A program made the position numbers and the translations under genes. Positions 19,945 to 32,819 of a stretch of 64,000 nt of DNA are shown in pieces. The stretch lies in NCBI GenBank assembly GCA_021186555.1, contig JAJKFL010000014.1, positions 24,063,033-24,127,032 on the forward strand. Direction: 5' to 3'. The notes under the pieces were generated by a model. It did no database searches. It saw only the letters and a list, made by a program, of their open reading frames with translations, and was not told where the DNA came from. This DNA is from Reticulitermes speratus. Lineage: Eukaryota > Arthropoda > Insecta > Blattodea > Rhinotermitidae. The stretch's first letter is position 1, and each line of letters begins with the position of its first letter.

Positions 19945-22270
19945 GTTTCCGCAGAAGCAGCAGGTTGCAGGTACTTTGATGATGGACAGGTGCTGAGACA
20001 TTTCTCATTTCCGTCGCCGTGAACTGTTTGACCAAAAATCGCATTTTGTTCTTTCATTTGTTGTAGAAACAAGGAACGGGGAATGTAAATGTTAATTCGA
20101 TCTGTGGAGAAGATGAGTCCTGGAATGACAAACGTGTTTGTACTGTATAGGCCTAACAAGCGGGGGTGGTTAATTCCGAATGTGCCAAATATTTTAAGTT
20201 TACCGCCACCGAGTGTAAGGGGCTGACGTTTAGGAAGGGCCTATGTTTAGTATATTACTGACGAAATGAGCAATGCAGTTTTTCATGAACTTGTTTTTCC
20301 CCTGTTTATTAATACTGTTCTAATGCCGTGGACTCGTAAGCATGTGACTTGTGCTGCCCTGCTGCTATGTGGTGTGTGACGGACTATCCTGCTATCGTTA
20401 CCTGTGTGGTAGCCCTATGTTTATGCTCAAAGGCATCCTTCACTGGGTTATTAGAAAAACTGTACTACAGGTTACACATATTATAATTATAATATTTTAC
20501 TTTTAATTTTACATTTATATATATCGGTAGCTTTTTGCTGCCAACCTTAAGACCTGAAGGACATATTTTGGAACAAAGCGCGTATACGTGTGTAACCGCA
20601 GACAAATCTTTACCACTTTCGAGAGACAGTATTTCATTATGATTTATTTGTTATTACATAAGTACACCGTAAAATATTTGATCATTTTTTTTGACTGACA
20701 CTGTCATTACATTTCTCTGCATAGCTATTTTAATTAAAGTATTTTTCAGTGACGAAGACCGGAATTGTTTGTTAAGATAAAGGAACCTATTTTTATACTG
20801 CTACACTGACGATCATATTTTGTGACGCAAATTGAATTGACTTTCAAAGAATTTATTATTGGTGTGCCATATCAAGCAGCTAATTTCTCTGCTTGGACAG
20901 CGGAATCATTTTCATGAAGTGATTGCGTAAATAACTTGTTGTAAACCGTTCGCGCGCACTTGTTGCTCCTTTCATATTTACTTTCAATAACCCAGGCAAT
21001 TACGGTTCACACTGTTGACCAGTTCCTTCACAGACTGCATAATTTCAATCGAATCTCATCAAGGGGGACAGTGCATGATACCAAATTTAATTTACATAAA
21101 TCATTACATTATTGAAAAGCTAGATAAGTTTCATTCAAATTCAAAACCAGGAGTCACTGGCTATTTCCCCCACGGATCGTAACAGAAGATTATTATTCGA
21201 TGTTAATGGAACATATAGTCTGTATACTGTTCCCATTTTTTTTTTTTTTTTGCAAAGTTCGGAAAATTTGTATTCTGTGTTAACGATGATATCCTACTTC
21301 TGAATCTACGTTTGTTAGCTGAGGAGTTGATCGTGTTTTGTGATGACAGCACCTACATAAGTGATTGCAACGCTCACGTATCGGAGATCCTAACATTTTT
21401 AATCTTCAAGACGAAGTGAATATTCCAATGATTTGTCGATACTCACAATATATATCACCACTAGTTTAGCAATACAATACGATCATAAGCACTTAACACT
21501 TAATGTTACCAGCTTCCGGTACATACAGTAGCCAGTAGTTTAAAAATAGTCACTCAAGACAAGGAAGGGGGAAATGTTAAAAGATCAATTAATAGTATCA
21601 TTATTTCTGACAAATAAGAAAACGTAAGCTCCATATAATATTCATATTAATTTATTTCAAGGTGTTTTATACTTGACCTACCCTATAATTACGTGGAAAA
21701 TACTTAAAAATTATCGAAGATTAAAAGTGGAAATAAATCACCAAGTGAGAGGATTTTACATGTGAAGTCATGCAAAACAGATCACTCTTCTTGTTAGGTT
21801 ACTGATTCGCTTGAAGTGGAACATTCTGAAAAGTTATACATATCTGCTCTTCATAATGGAGCAAACCAAAGCGATAAGTATGCAAGTTTTCCGGAGGTTT
21901 TCCTGTGCATAACACACGTTGGCATAATTATCATCGGACCGTGACTCAGGATACAGTTGCGTGCTTGTCGGTTATATGAAAGGAAACCGTGGTTTGTAGT
22001 TTTAATCCATTTTTTTTAAAGTTAAGGTCATGTTGAATATTGTTTCAACATTTTGCTTCAATGTGCCGTTTTTTCATCTTTATTATTCCCCAGAACATAC
22101 GATTCCGTTACCTTATGCTGAATACAATTGAAATTACATACATAAAGCTGACAACGGAAATAAAATAGGCAACTAATCCATTATGGTGCAGGCAAAGACA
22201 CAAAGGCTTGGGGGTCCTATTTTCCTCCGACTAAATCTGAACACGAAGATTCTCGAGTCAAAGTTAAGCT
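19945..22270 (+). other. Presumed 3' UTR and downstream flank of the Sox gene
   Basis: AT content rises directly after the stop codon. Candidate polyadenylation signals are ATTAAA at 20733-20738 and AATAAA at 21732-21737 and 22159-22164. Which of them is used cannot be decided from sequence. A poly-T run lies at 21235-21251. No repeat family was recognised before 22275. Confidence 0.45.
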
Positions 22271-22274
22271 CAGG

Positions 22275-22440
22275 GCTGTATAAACCCCCGGCGCCAGGTC
22301 GTCCGAGGATCTTAGTGTTGTAGGATGGCACCTAATATTTGTGGGTCCTCAATATGGAACTTGCTTCGTGTCATATTTCTGGTCACAAATTTTGAAATGA
22401 CTTCTAGATATGTGTAAAATTTATGAACCCCTGGTTTAGC
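22275..22440 (+). repeat. Three-copy dispersed repeat, copy 1
   Basis: Starts CCCCGGCGCCAGGTCGTCC, continues with TGGAACTTGCTTCGTGTCA and ends TATGAACCCCTGGTTTAG. The same order of words occurs at 37055-37310 and 43675-43880. The family is unknown to me. Confidence 0.55.
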
Positions 22441-22444
22441 TGAA

Positions 22445-25400
22445 GGTACCCTGACCGATCAGAACAAAGGCTGTCTCATGCCATATCCGGCTGCTTACAA
22501 AGGCCACCGAAGCTCAGCATGTTAGATTAGTCCAAACTGTCCGTATGTGAGCGACCAAGGTGACGCAGTGACTGATGTCGAATGTTATTCCACTATGCCG
22601 ACTGAGGTGTTTCGTGATTTACCTCAGTTTTAAGGCAAATATCAGAGTACAGTTGAAAAGGGCCGCGAAATCATTTCACCCCCAGTCACGGAAGCCTTCA
22701 GCCGGTGATCCCCTTCAATCGTCGATGACTTCACCCAACGTGATCAGATTTCTTGGTTTAAATCATACATCCATCCAATCAATGTCTTTCTACACGCAGA
22801 ACAAATTTAAAGATGAAAACTCTCATCTGAATCAACAGTCCTTCGTACGGATACAGCGAGGCCTTCAGCAAAGACAGCTGAACCCTTTAACGTAATAACT
22901 TGTAACAGTTTATAGTGTATTGTTTGCACATTCTTATTGTCCTACAAGTCTTCGCCATTAGATTTGTGGTTCAGTGACTTGTAGGTGGAGTGCCTTGCAT
23001 TTTATTGCCTGTTGAACAGCTTAAGAAAGTCCTCATTGTAGTTACATAGTAATAATAAGCACACGAAGTACAGGGTATTTAAGCTTTCATACTGCTTCAT
23101 TCAGCACTTCATTGCACACACATTGAGAACTACTTAGGTTTATATCGGATCAATACTGTTGCAACATTTTAATAATTGTACAGTGCACTGTTCATTTTTA
23201 CGTGAACCGTAATTTTCTGTGATATTTAAAGTATTAATCGTTTCTTCAAATAGTAATATTTTCATTAAAGTTAGTAATATATTATCTTCATAAGATATTA
23301 ATAATATTATTAATCTCATACCAAACCATAGCGTATTCATGTACAGGCCTAATCTTAAGAATCAAATTGCGAATACATATTTCATTTACTCTGAGTTTCT
23401 ATAAAATTGTTCTTTCCTCACTTCACTCTAAACTCTAATTGGTTTGAACTTTATTATCAACAAGAAGATGAAAAGAATTGATACCAGTTCCTGGTAAATT
23501 GATTCCTGGTGTTTTTAAATAACGTGAAATAATATATCTTTCACTTATGTCGTATGATCGTCAATGTAGTATATATGAAACTAAATTAATAATAGGCATT
23601 TATTGTTCATATTATCAATTTAGTTTCCATGAATTAATCTATATTTAAGGACAATTGAGCGTAAAATATTGTATTTCAAATTCTCCAAAGGAATTTGAGG
23701 ATTCACTGAAACATTCCATACGTGTCTCTTTATGACAAACATAAATTTAAGGTATCTCATCCAGCTTTGTACAAAACAAACTTCCTAACAGTTATAATTT
23801 TTTATTGTTTTAAATGTACAGTGAGTGTCGTTTAGTCAGTGGCTGAACAATGTGAAACACGTTTACATCTTCTATAGTCTTCATCGAACATTTGTAATGA
23901 GAGGAAATTTAACTAAGTCTTATGCAGCCCCCTAGCCAAGATGATACTTATTGTTTCCTGCTGCAGAATATTGTGATCCACTTCTCATCCCACGCGCGGA
24001 CCCTTGTTTGTGTTCTTTACATATCTATCATTTTTACTCCTCTCATCGTCATCCCTCGCCCACCCACCGGCCCTATCATTTGTTCAGTCGTCCATTTCTC
24101 CTCTATCTTCACATACACACACACACGGTATTATAATAATCTATTGATTAAAGAATAACTTTGTAAATAATATTGCACCAAAATATCTTGTTGTAAATAC
24201 ATTATATAAAAACATTAAGGTTTTCACCCCCGTTTGAAAAAATCTGAAATAAATTAAATATTTGAAATGGATTTTTAACATTCGTGTTTTCTTTCTTTCT
24301 TCTCTTCAATGAAGATGCCTATTTACGGAATGTTCTGAAAATACAGACACCTGTGTCTTATGCCTGCACAGATTTGCTGCTTTCCTTAGAGTAAAAGTTT
24401 CTGCATATTTGGATATTTATACGAATATTGTGTTCTTTAGTTACCGGTCACTTTCTCTTAAGTATTGTCTATATTTCGTGAAATTCTTTTCTACTTCACA
24501 TAAATTGTTAATGTACGTTGCTTAAAATAGGGATTAGACTCTAAGCAAACGTCAGCCTGTTAACAATATGGTATCACTCAGATATGCAGAATAGTATTCT
24601 TTATAAAAACATTTAGGAATATGAATATTGTTATGTCTCTCGAAAGAGCTCGACTCGTACAATTTCGCCTGCGTAACCTTTCAGATTATGAACTTACGCG
24701 CTATAAATTTTATGTTTGTGCACTTTTACTCCGGTAACCCGCATAGAATAGCAGCGAATCTGTACTTGCAACTATCCTTGCAATGTCCAATTTTGGAGTC
24801 GCCCCTTATTATGACCTTCCTGACCTTTTCATGTCTGGAAGTAGTCTCCTTCCTTTCACCTCTGATTGCGCCTATCTGAAATATCTGTTGGTCCGTGTAC
24901 ATTGACAGCCGTAGCCTCGCTCTATGTGAACACTAGGGATTCAGTGAGGTATCCTATCTCAAGTTTGTGGTAAAGCGGATGCAGACTGGTAGAATTTTAC
25001 CGAAGTTTCGTGGGACACTTCAGCCTCTTTCACTACAATAGACACAAGCCTAAGTAAATTTCTACCAGACTGCGTGGCGTCACATCCCATAAGACATTCT
25101 CCTTCTTATAATGGTTTCTCCTTTATATGGAATCTATTAAAAATATTCTTAAAAGCGTTATTTCTAGATAGTTAAAATTTCCAAATTTATTAGATTATTA
25201 GCTTTTAGATAAGAATGTTATTAATAACGATAAATTTAATTTTATATACCTTAAAGTTAAAGTTCATAATTTTTTATACATGTCCAGAACACAGTTACAA
25301 ATTTTGCGGTTATTAACTACGCTAAATTTTCAGCTACATCGTTCTGAATAATAATGGAAATTTCTATTCTTGTATACTGCATGTTAGAAATGTAACCTGT

Positions 25401-28400
25401 AATGACCTAAGATATCTAATTTGATAATTCTAAATCAGTACAACTTAATTTCTATTTCAGTACGAAATGAGATATTCGTCCTCCCTGTGCATGTATTAAA
25501 AGCGATATAAGAATCGTTTGCCCCGCAGGTTTCACTGTCGTTTTAATTATTGTATACTTATTCCATAGTTTGAATTGTAATTGTTGATTTACCACTTTAT
25601 CGATTATTATTCGATATTGACCTCACTTGCTACGAAGAGGCATAAATGAGCACGTGGGTGAAGCAAAGGCATTTCCTTAATAATTGATTAGAGAGAATGA
25701 CTGCTAAAGACTTATTATAACATGTTCTGTTATTTTTTTAGAAAAGAAGGATGCTTTCTTATTTTAGTTCATTAAAAATAAAATCTGGCGAATTAATAAT
25801 CCTTCATTTTGTGGCCCTAGGAAAGAAAGTTAATCGTCGCCACAATGTAGTGTGAATAACCGATAGGTCTACTTTATTAAAAACATTATTAATTCTTTGT
25901 TACAAATTTTATTAAATGCGATTAATTAATAAATTCAAATATTCTACTAGCAATAATATATTTTCCTTGGAACACATCGCGGATAAATATAATCTTGTTA
26001 TTTATTGTATATTTATCAGTACATAGTAATTACTAAAACTAGGTGAGATGTTTGAAAGATGTGCAGAGTAAATACAAGAGTTGTAATTTATTAGTTGCTT
26101 CAAAAATAGACTACCGTTCATGAAGCACGCAGAAATACATTGGCCTATCATCATAGATCCATAATCTGAATAGCGTTGTGACGTTAATGCAGAGATTGGA
26201 ATGTAATAAGCATTAATCCTTGTTCACAAATACATGATTTATTACCATTAAGAACATGTTACTAACCATAGCGGCCTGGAGGTGTGTACAAGTCTTATTT
26301 TGTTTTTTATACATTACGTTTCATTAGATAATACGAACCGGATAATTTATTAACGCATAACGAAGTATTCGAGCGAGCAGGTTGTTGCAGCGGGAATTAT
26401 ATAGGCTTGGATTTAGGAAGTACCCAGTTCAAAACCACTGAATATTCTGGTAGAAGCTTTCGTGGCATGACTTAAAATTAAAAACCTTATCCTTTCACAC
26501 CCGTATCCAGTCATTATTTATGACATTTCTTCTGTTTCGAATTTGTACAAATATAACTTAGAGTTATACAGCTTTATTGATAATAAAATTAAACTATTTT
26601 CGTCGTATAACCTGCATATTTATGCAACATATCCTTAATGTGGCTGCAGTATTGTGCAGACAGTTGAAGGTGTTTTAAGTTTCTAATACTTACAACAACT
26701 TTTTTTCTTGAATGAGTAATTTAATTCACATTATGAAAGAAGCGTTTCTTTATTTTATAATCGGTTTTTTGCAATACGCTTCAAGTATTTAGGATGTGAA
26801 AATTCTGATGACTTGAATGCTAAATATGAGTCATTCCTTCAGCTCCTATTACACCATTATTGTCGTTTAACCCATTGTAGACTTATAATAATCTACATTG
26901 TAGAGAATCATTCAGATTGCACCTCACAATAACACTCTTTCCATTTAAATATCGAACAGCGATTGTTGTATAGGAAAATAATGTCTGCTTATTGGGATAA
27001 TTATACGGAACATAAGAACAGACTGTGTTTACAAATTGCAGAGTTTTCATTTTAAGTGTGATGGCACCTATAGTAACCACTAGGCTCTAAAGCAGTGCGA
27101 AGCATGCTTTGATTGCTCAACAGCTATCTGAAATTTCTGAAACCTGCGCGGACAGCGACATAATTGTCAACAAAAAAATAATTTTTTTTAGATAACTGTA
27201 CATAGGTCTATCTTATAGGAAACGATTAAAGGATTAATCTTCTGTTAATTAATTATTAGCATTTTTGCAATGAAATCAATAGAGTATTTAAGTCTAATTA
27301 AATTTGTAAGACTTACTGACCTTTTTAAAATATGGAAGAACGTCAGTGAGAAGCTTCCTACTGTTTGTCACTGATAAGTTTTTAGTGAAATGCCCGCTAT
27401 TCCTGTCTGTACAATTATGACTGAAATACCCTTGCACTAATTATTACTAGAACATGCTTAAAATTCAAAATTAAAGGGATTGATGTGGAGTTTAACACTC
27501 CGTAATCTTCTCACTCCTCCCACTGTCGGATGTAAAGTTTCCATAACCATGCACTATGCACGAAGACCGTTAAAACTTAAATATTGTTAACAAATTTTAA
27601 CTACGCTGGCGAAGATAACCAGGTAATTCAAAATAGTATTCCGTTTTTCACATTGGGGTTTACAAGCCAAGAGTTTTCGAAAACACTTGAGGGCCAAAGA
27701 AGTGAGTCGTCCGGGCCGCGTGTTGCACATCACTACTCTGAATTTCACGAGTGTAAGTGAAAATGATAGTTTGTATTTCTGCTGTCTTTCGGAAATTTAT
27801 TATTATTGTTGTTATGAGTAATTATTATAGTTAGGTGAACGATTACAAATATTATGTTATCTTGAAAATATACAAAGGAAGTAAATATCTTTGTTGTTTC
27901 CCAAAGAGAATGTGAGAAAAAAGTTAAAATTTTGACCTATTTTAATTTATTAATTTGCCTTATCAGTAAAGCTTTTTATGCTATTTACTCGCATAACCGC
28001 CACTTCGAAACTGATGTCGGAAAAACACGCTAAAAATATACCAGTGGATACAACTAATCAGCCGCTCTTGAAAAATGATATTCTGTCAGCTGATGAAAGC
28101 ATTCTTAATTTCAAGAAAATGTCTGCGTTAGTTTTTCACGGAACCCTATTCTGAGCTGAGTAATCCATTCTAGATCTTCACATCCTATAGTTCAATATTA
28201 CCATCCCATCAAAGCCTACATTTTTTAGGTTATCTCTTTCTTGTACCATATCCCCTTTGCGTAAACCTTCTTCCTTTTGACATCCTAAATACTTAGTGGA
28301 AATACAAAAAAAAACTCAAAAGTTCGCTTGCAACTAAACGCCCTGGAATTTTAAGCATATCAATTTTTGCTGTACCCATTCTTCTAACCTAACTCTGCGC

Positions 28401-31020
28401 GGTAATTTCACAAATATTTTGTCCCTGGTGAAAGGAATTTAAATTATTATTATTTCTTGTATATTAATAATAATTTTAAGACTATGTACTTCAGCTTAAA
28501 GTTTATATACATTTTAGGTCATTTTTGTGCCAACGTATTTATTGTGTTTCATATTAAATTACAGGAAAATTATTCCTTTTTTAACTGCCCCAGCAAAGTG
28601 GTTCCTTAGTTCCCAAAACTGAGTGATAGCATATTTAATCTAAAACATTTAATTCTGAAACTGAGAAGATTAATTTTGAGTCTGATATTCTGCATTGTGT
28701 TCTAAAGGAACTGAAAGGAAGGTTTCATCTTACCAGCAAATTGATTACCATATTGCCGATAGGAAATATTCTGAAGAAAGTTTTGAACCGAAACTTTCGA
28801 GTTTCTTATTGAGTAAATAGAGAGCTTTTGTCCCTTTATTTGTTGTCGCAAATCTAGAAGTCTCTATTCGTAACACATCTTAATTCTGTTCTTTTTAGTG
28901 GGCATGATTTCAAAATTTTAATGACCCATTCTCTTGTCACATCTAGATAGACTGAGAAATTAATTTAAGCTGTATAGGTTTTGATAAAAATAAACCGTAA
29001 AAAAATATTCATTTATCTTGTTTATATTTTAATGACAAATTGACATTCATAGCATATTACGTTCATGAAACATTCTCAGAGTACTTGCATTTTCAGTATA
29101 CAGATGCAAATGAGTTTGATTTATTACATGACTCGCCTTCGTGGTGTGTTGTAAAATTAGACTTTTCTACATGTCTGTCTGTCTGTCTTTCTGTCTGCTT
29201 ACTTAAAGATTTATCGTGTCTCGTATTACATTCTGTTTTAAAGTTTAAATATCTTATTCGCGTTGTTATTACTTGAAGCATATAGACTGTTGTAATTATC
29301 TCAACTACAAAATAATGAAGATTTTATTGGATTTTATATTTAATAATGTTACGTAACGGATTATATGACGTGCTGCAAATTTATTAATTTCTGTTGCTCA
29401 CGATGGCAATGTCTATGCAAGTTACTCTATCACTTTGGTTAGAAAGATGACAAAATGTGACATTTTTGGACTTTAGTGACAGCTGCCTTAGAAACTGGTT
29501 TAGAAGACGCGAGAGAAGTGTTCACCGTACGTAAGAGGAATATATGATTGCTATTCCTAGCAAGTGGAACGTGCAAGGTGTTAAGTTATGGAGTTAAATT
29601 ATTTTCCTTGTATAGTAATGCGGCCCGAATATCTGACAGATTACAAATGTTTCATGTGGTACTAAATTAATTAAGAAAGTTTGAAATATTCTGCTGTGGG
29701 AGAGACAGTTCACGAACTAGCTTCAGCATATTGCTGCCACCAAACTCTGCATTTTATACCATTTAATTTTCTGCATACTTGTGCTGCCATATGGTGAAAT
29801 TTTCTTAATGCTGACTAATTAGACTATTAATTTGGACGTTCACCAAAACTCATCTTTCTCACAAACCTCTAGTTTGTTGAAATGTTGAATTGTGAAGAAC
29901 TGATTAGTTTACCTCTCAACTGAGACTGAAGTTGGTGCTAATAGAAGTAATTTCATGGGTAGGGTCCTTTTAGAAAGTTTATATTTGCTCAAGTAATGAA
30001 AAAACGCACTTCTTTAAGGAAATCGTAGATATATTGAAGCTTTGACAAGACCATAGTTTTACTGAGCCAATAGAACCCAGGTACGTTTTCTTGTCGTATT
30101 TATTTATTATCCATTTTCACATTATCTTTACCGTTTCGTATGATCGATAGCTGTAGCAAGTGGAATATTTCCTGCAAATGTTTCAAATAAGCTTGCTTAC
30201 GCAATTACAAAGGGCTTCTTGGTTCGGTACCTCTCTTTACCTTATAAGCCTATATGTTGAGGTGTCCAACACTTTAAAGTAATTTTGTGTGTCTGATTAG
30301 ATCCAGTTTTTTTAACTTAATATAATCTGCATTACAACTTCAAATAAGAAGAAAGTTGTAATTTGTAAACTTAAGACTGAATCAGTGATAATATTTCTGT
30401 GTACGGGGATGGTCTATTCATCGCAAGAAATAATGTAGACGTTGGAATATTTTTTACAGTTCCATTAAAATATAAAATTTATTCTGCAGATTTAATTTAA
30501 AAATGTGTAGACTCACTAAGAATATAAACGGTGTAGAATACGTCTTGCAGTCTATATTACAAGTCTGTATCTTATGTTTCAATCAAGTTGGTGTTGCTGG
30601 CAATCCATCTTAGCTATTACATTATTGGCCATATTTTACTTTCATAAATCCGTTTTGATTCTTAGAGATAGTAATTTATGAAGAAGTGCGAAATTTTTTA
30701 AGTGCGGACTTTAAAAATGTTTTGTTTCACTCTTAGTAAGAAATAGGTGGGATATACCGTTATCAATTCTTAAGGCACTTGCTCAGTAGTGATGAAGTGG
30801 TGGGAATACTAAGATATGATAAGTAAGCACAAAATCTGACACACACATATCTTAAGTTTCTTGTATTGCTTGCTTTCCATTATCTTTATTTTCTATTATG
30901 TGAAATTTATTTAGTGAAAATCAGTAAAATTCAGTGTCACTCTTTTAGGAAAAACGTCCGGTTCCCATAGATACTATCAATTTTATGACACTGAAAATAT
31001 TATAATAATATTTGTTTATT
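22445..31020. other. 8.6 kb repeat-poor AT-rich stretch downstream of Sox
   Basis: I found no SINE, LINE or transposon match and no convincing coding exon here, unlike the flanking regions. Small items only: TG/CA and TCTG microsatellites near 24115 and 29175. Open frames of 60-106 codons show no domain. It may be intergenic or intronic to an unseen transcript. A role as cis-regulatory territory for the Sox gene is possible but not shown. Confidence 0.4.
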
Positions 31021-31059
31021 CATTCACTTGATTGGATATGTGAAAATTTCATAAAAATT

Positions 31060-31245
31060 GAATAAAAGCCTAAAGGGAAGAGCCCACATGTGAGGTACAA
31101 ATGTTGATTGGAAGATGATAGTAAAATGGATTTTATATAAACAGTGTGTGGGAATGTGGGTAAGATGATCAGGCTGAAGCCACGATCTGGTGGGATTTCT
31201 TACGAAGAGGGTAATCAACATTCGGGGTCAGTAAAATGTGGGACT
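31060..31245 (+). mobile_element. LINE C-terminal fragment, decayed (copy 1)
   Basis: The + strand gives broken frames that read GRAHM...WLEDDSKMDFI, then TVCGNVGKM and DFLRRGNQHSGS. This parallels the C-terminal tail of an insect non-LTR retrotransposon ORF2 (consensus roughly KRPLGRPR.RWEDNIKMDL...G..WI.LAQDRD.WR). It has frameshifts and no reverse transcriptase core. Confidence 0.5.
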
Positions 31246-31431
31246 TGTCTCGACTAGAGCGACTCTATCTGCTCAAGAAGGACTGCAGTTCGCGGGTTGT
31301 TACAAACGTAGACGGACGGACGAAGCGATTTGACTAGGCGCTCGGCAAGGAAAGAAATGCGCCTAGAAATAATTCCCCCCTAGTGCGATTTAATATAATA
31401 ACCCCATGTTACAGCTGTAGAAAATATTATC

Positions 31432-31625
31432 ACTTTCACCGCGGAGGCCCGGTTTCGGACCTAGGCCGGCGTCCATGGAATTTGTAATGGGAAAAGTTGT
31501 ACTGGGTCAGATATTCCTCGTAGTACTTCGGTTTTTTTCCCCGTCAGTATTTCACCAATTATCCATGATAATTCATATATCATCGAAGCTACTGATAGCG
31601 TCGTTAAATAAAACGCTTAAAAACA
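31432..31625 (+). mobile_element. SINE family C copy
   Basis: Shares GGAGGCCCGGTTTCGGACC (decayed B box region), a GTCCATGGAATTTGTAATGG body and the tail TAGCGTCGTTAAATAAAACG with other family C copies at 32540, 36000, 40855 and 43385. Confidence 0.6.
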
Positions 31626-31954
31626 TTGCCGCCATTGATATTGCAGACATTATGGTGTTCACAGCTGGAATTTGATGGTAATAGCTGTTTTCAATTAGGA
31701 CATTGAATTCTGAAGGTATAATTTTTTCCTACCTTTTGCAAGACTGGCGGAGACTCGGAGGAAAAGTTTCAGATAAGGAACCTCAGGAATATCGTAACAA
31801 CTTCGTACAAACCGCAGTTAAGTTAATACGGCAAATCTAAAATTCGGTTAATATTTTCATACTATGAATATTTAATTAAATTTACATTTGCAAATATAAC
31901 AAGAGACTGGAGGAGTTGCGTAATGAGAAGCTTCATGTTCTGTAGCTACTCCTA

Positions 31955-32235
31955 TCCGTAATTGTTAGGCTGATAAAATCCAGGAGATAGAGATGGGGCT
32001 AGGCATATGAAACTTAGGGAGAGAAGAGATACGTCTGCTGAAACTTGGTGGGGAAGTCTGCAGGAAATGGTTAACTTAGAATATCTAAGCATAGATGGGA
32101 GGATGATATTAAAACGGATATTAAAATAATAGGATTTGTGAGCGTTGACTGAATTCAACTGGGTCAGTATACGGAAATGGCCGGCTGTTTTGGGATTCTG
32201 CAATAAAGCTTCGGGTTCCATAAATTGCAGAGAAT
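31955..32235 (+). mobile_element. LINE C-terminal fragment (copy 2)
   Basis: The + strand reads HRWEDDIKTDIKIIGFVSVD, then a stop, then IQLGQYTEMAG and SFGFHK. It is recognisably the same ORF2 tail as at 31060, 38280 and 40195. Stops and lost residues show it is dead. Confidence 0.6.
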
Positions 32236-32239
32236 TTCT

Positions 32240-32530
32240 TTAATAGAAAAAGAAGAATTAGCCTAGGACTCCTTTTGGGATATGAGGATCCATCAATGGG
32301 TAATCAGATCGCGACTTTTCGAGGATTGGTATCGGCCCTTGAAGAAGAGGGCACTGCTTTTCCTCAAACAGTATGGATTAAATTACACACCGACGTAACA
32401 TTGTAACCCATAAGAAGGAATCCTTCAGCCACACTGCAGAGAAAACCTCAAAACTAGCAAGCCCAGCTCTTTGCTTCTCAAGAAGGACCCTGATCGATAA
32501 AGTGTTTTTTTTTGGGGGGGGGGGGGAGAA
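32240..32530. other. Unassigned, ending in a T/G homopolymer tract
   Basis: No recognised feature until 32503-32527, where a run of T's passes into a run of about 14 G's. The homopolymer would be prone to sequencing or assembly error. Confidence 0.4.
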
Positions 32531-32539
32531 GGGCCCCGC

Positions 32540-32815
32540 AGCAGAAGCTACGGACGCACTGCAGCCTTAAGGCTTATTGTGCAATCCTTGTGATGAAGAT
32601 GAAGAGAAAGATGATCAGTTTTATTTCCATTGTTCCAAGTAATGGAGCAACGGTGGAATGAAATTGACAGGGGAAAACCGAAGTACTCGGGGGAAAAACC
32701 TGTCCCAGTGCCACTTTGTCCACCACAAATCCCACATGGACTGACCCGGGATCGAAACCGGGTCTCCGCGGTGGGAGGCCGGCGACTAACCGCCTGAGCA
32801 AGGCCGATCAAGTTC
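32540..32815 (-). mobile_element. tRNA-derived SINE family C, best copy
   Basis: On the minus strand the head is GGCCTTGCTCAGGCGGTTAG, followed by a B-box-like GGTTTCGATCCCG. The body contains GTCCATGTGGGATTTGTGG and GGCACTGGGACAGG. It is the best preserved tRNA-like head among family C copies. Confidence 0.75.
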
Positions 32816-32819
32816 GTTA

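Noticed and set aside
18725-20159. Minus-strand open frames of 67-104 codons across the Sox coding region and its 3' edge
   Set aside because: Antisense shadows of a GC-rich coding region. No recognisable protein motifs.
22575-22895. 106-codon open frame downstream of the Sox gene
   Set aside because: No domain recognised. The composition looks non-coding. Could only be revived by transcript evidence.
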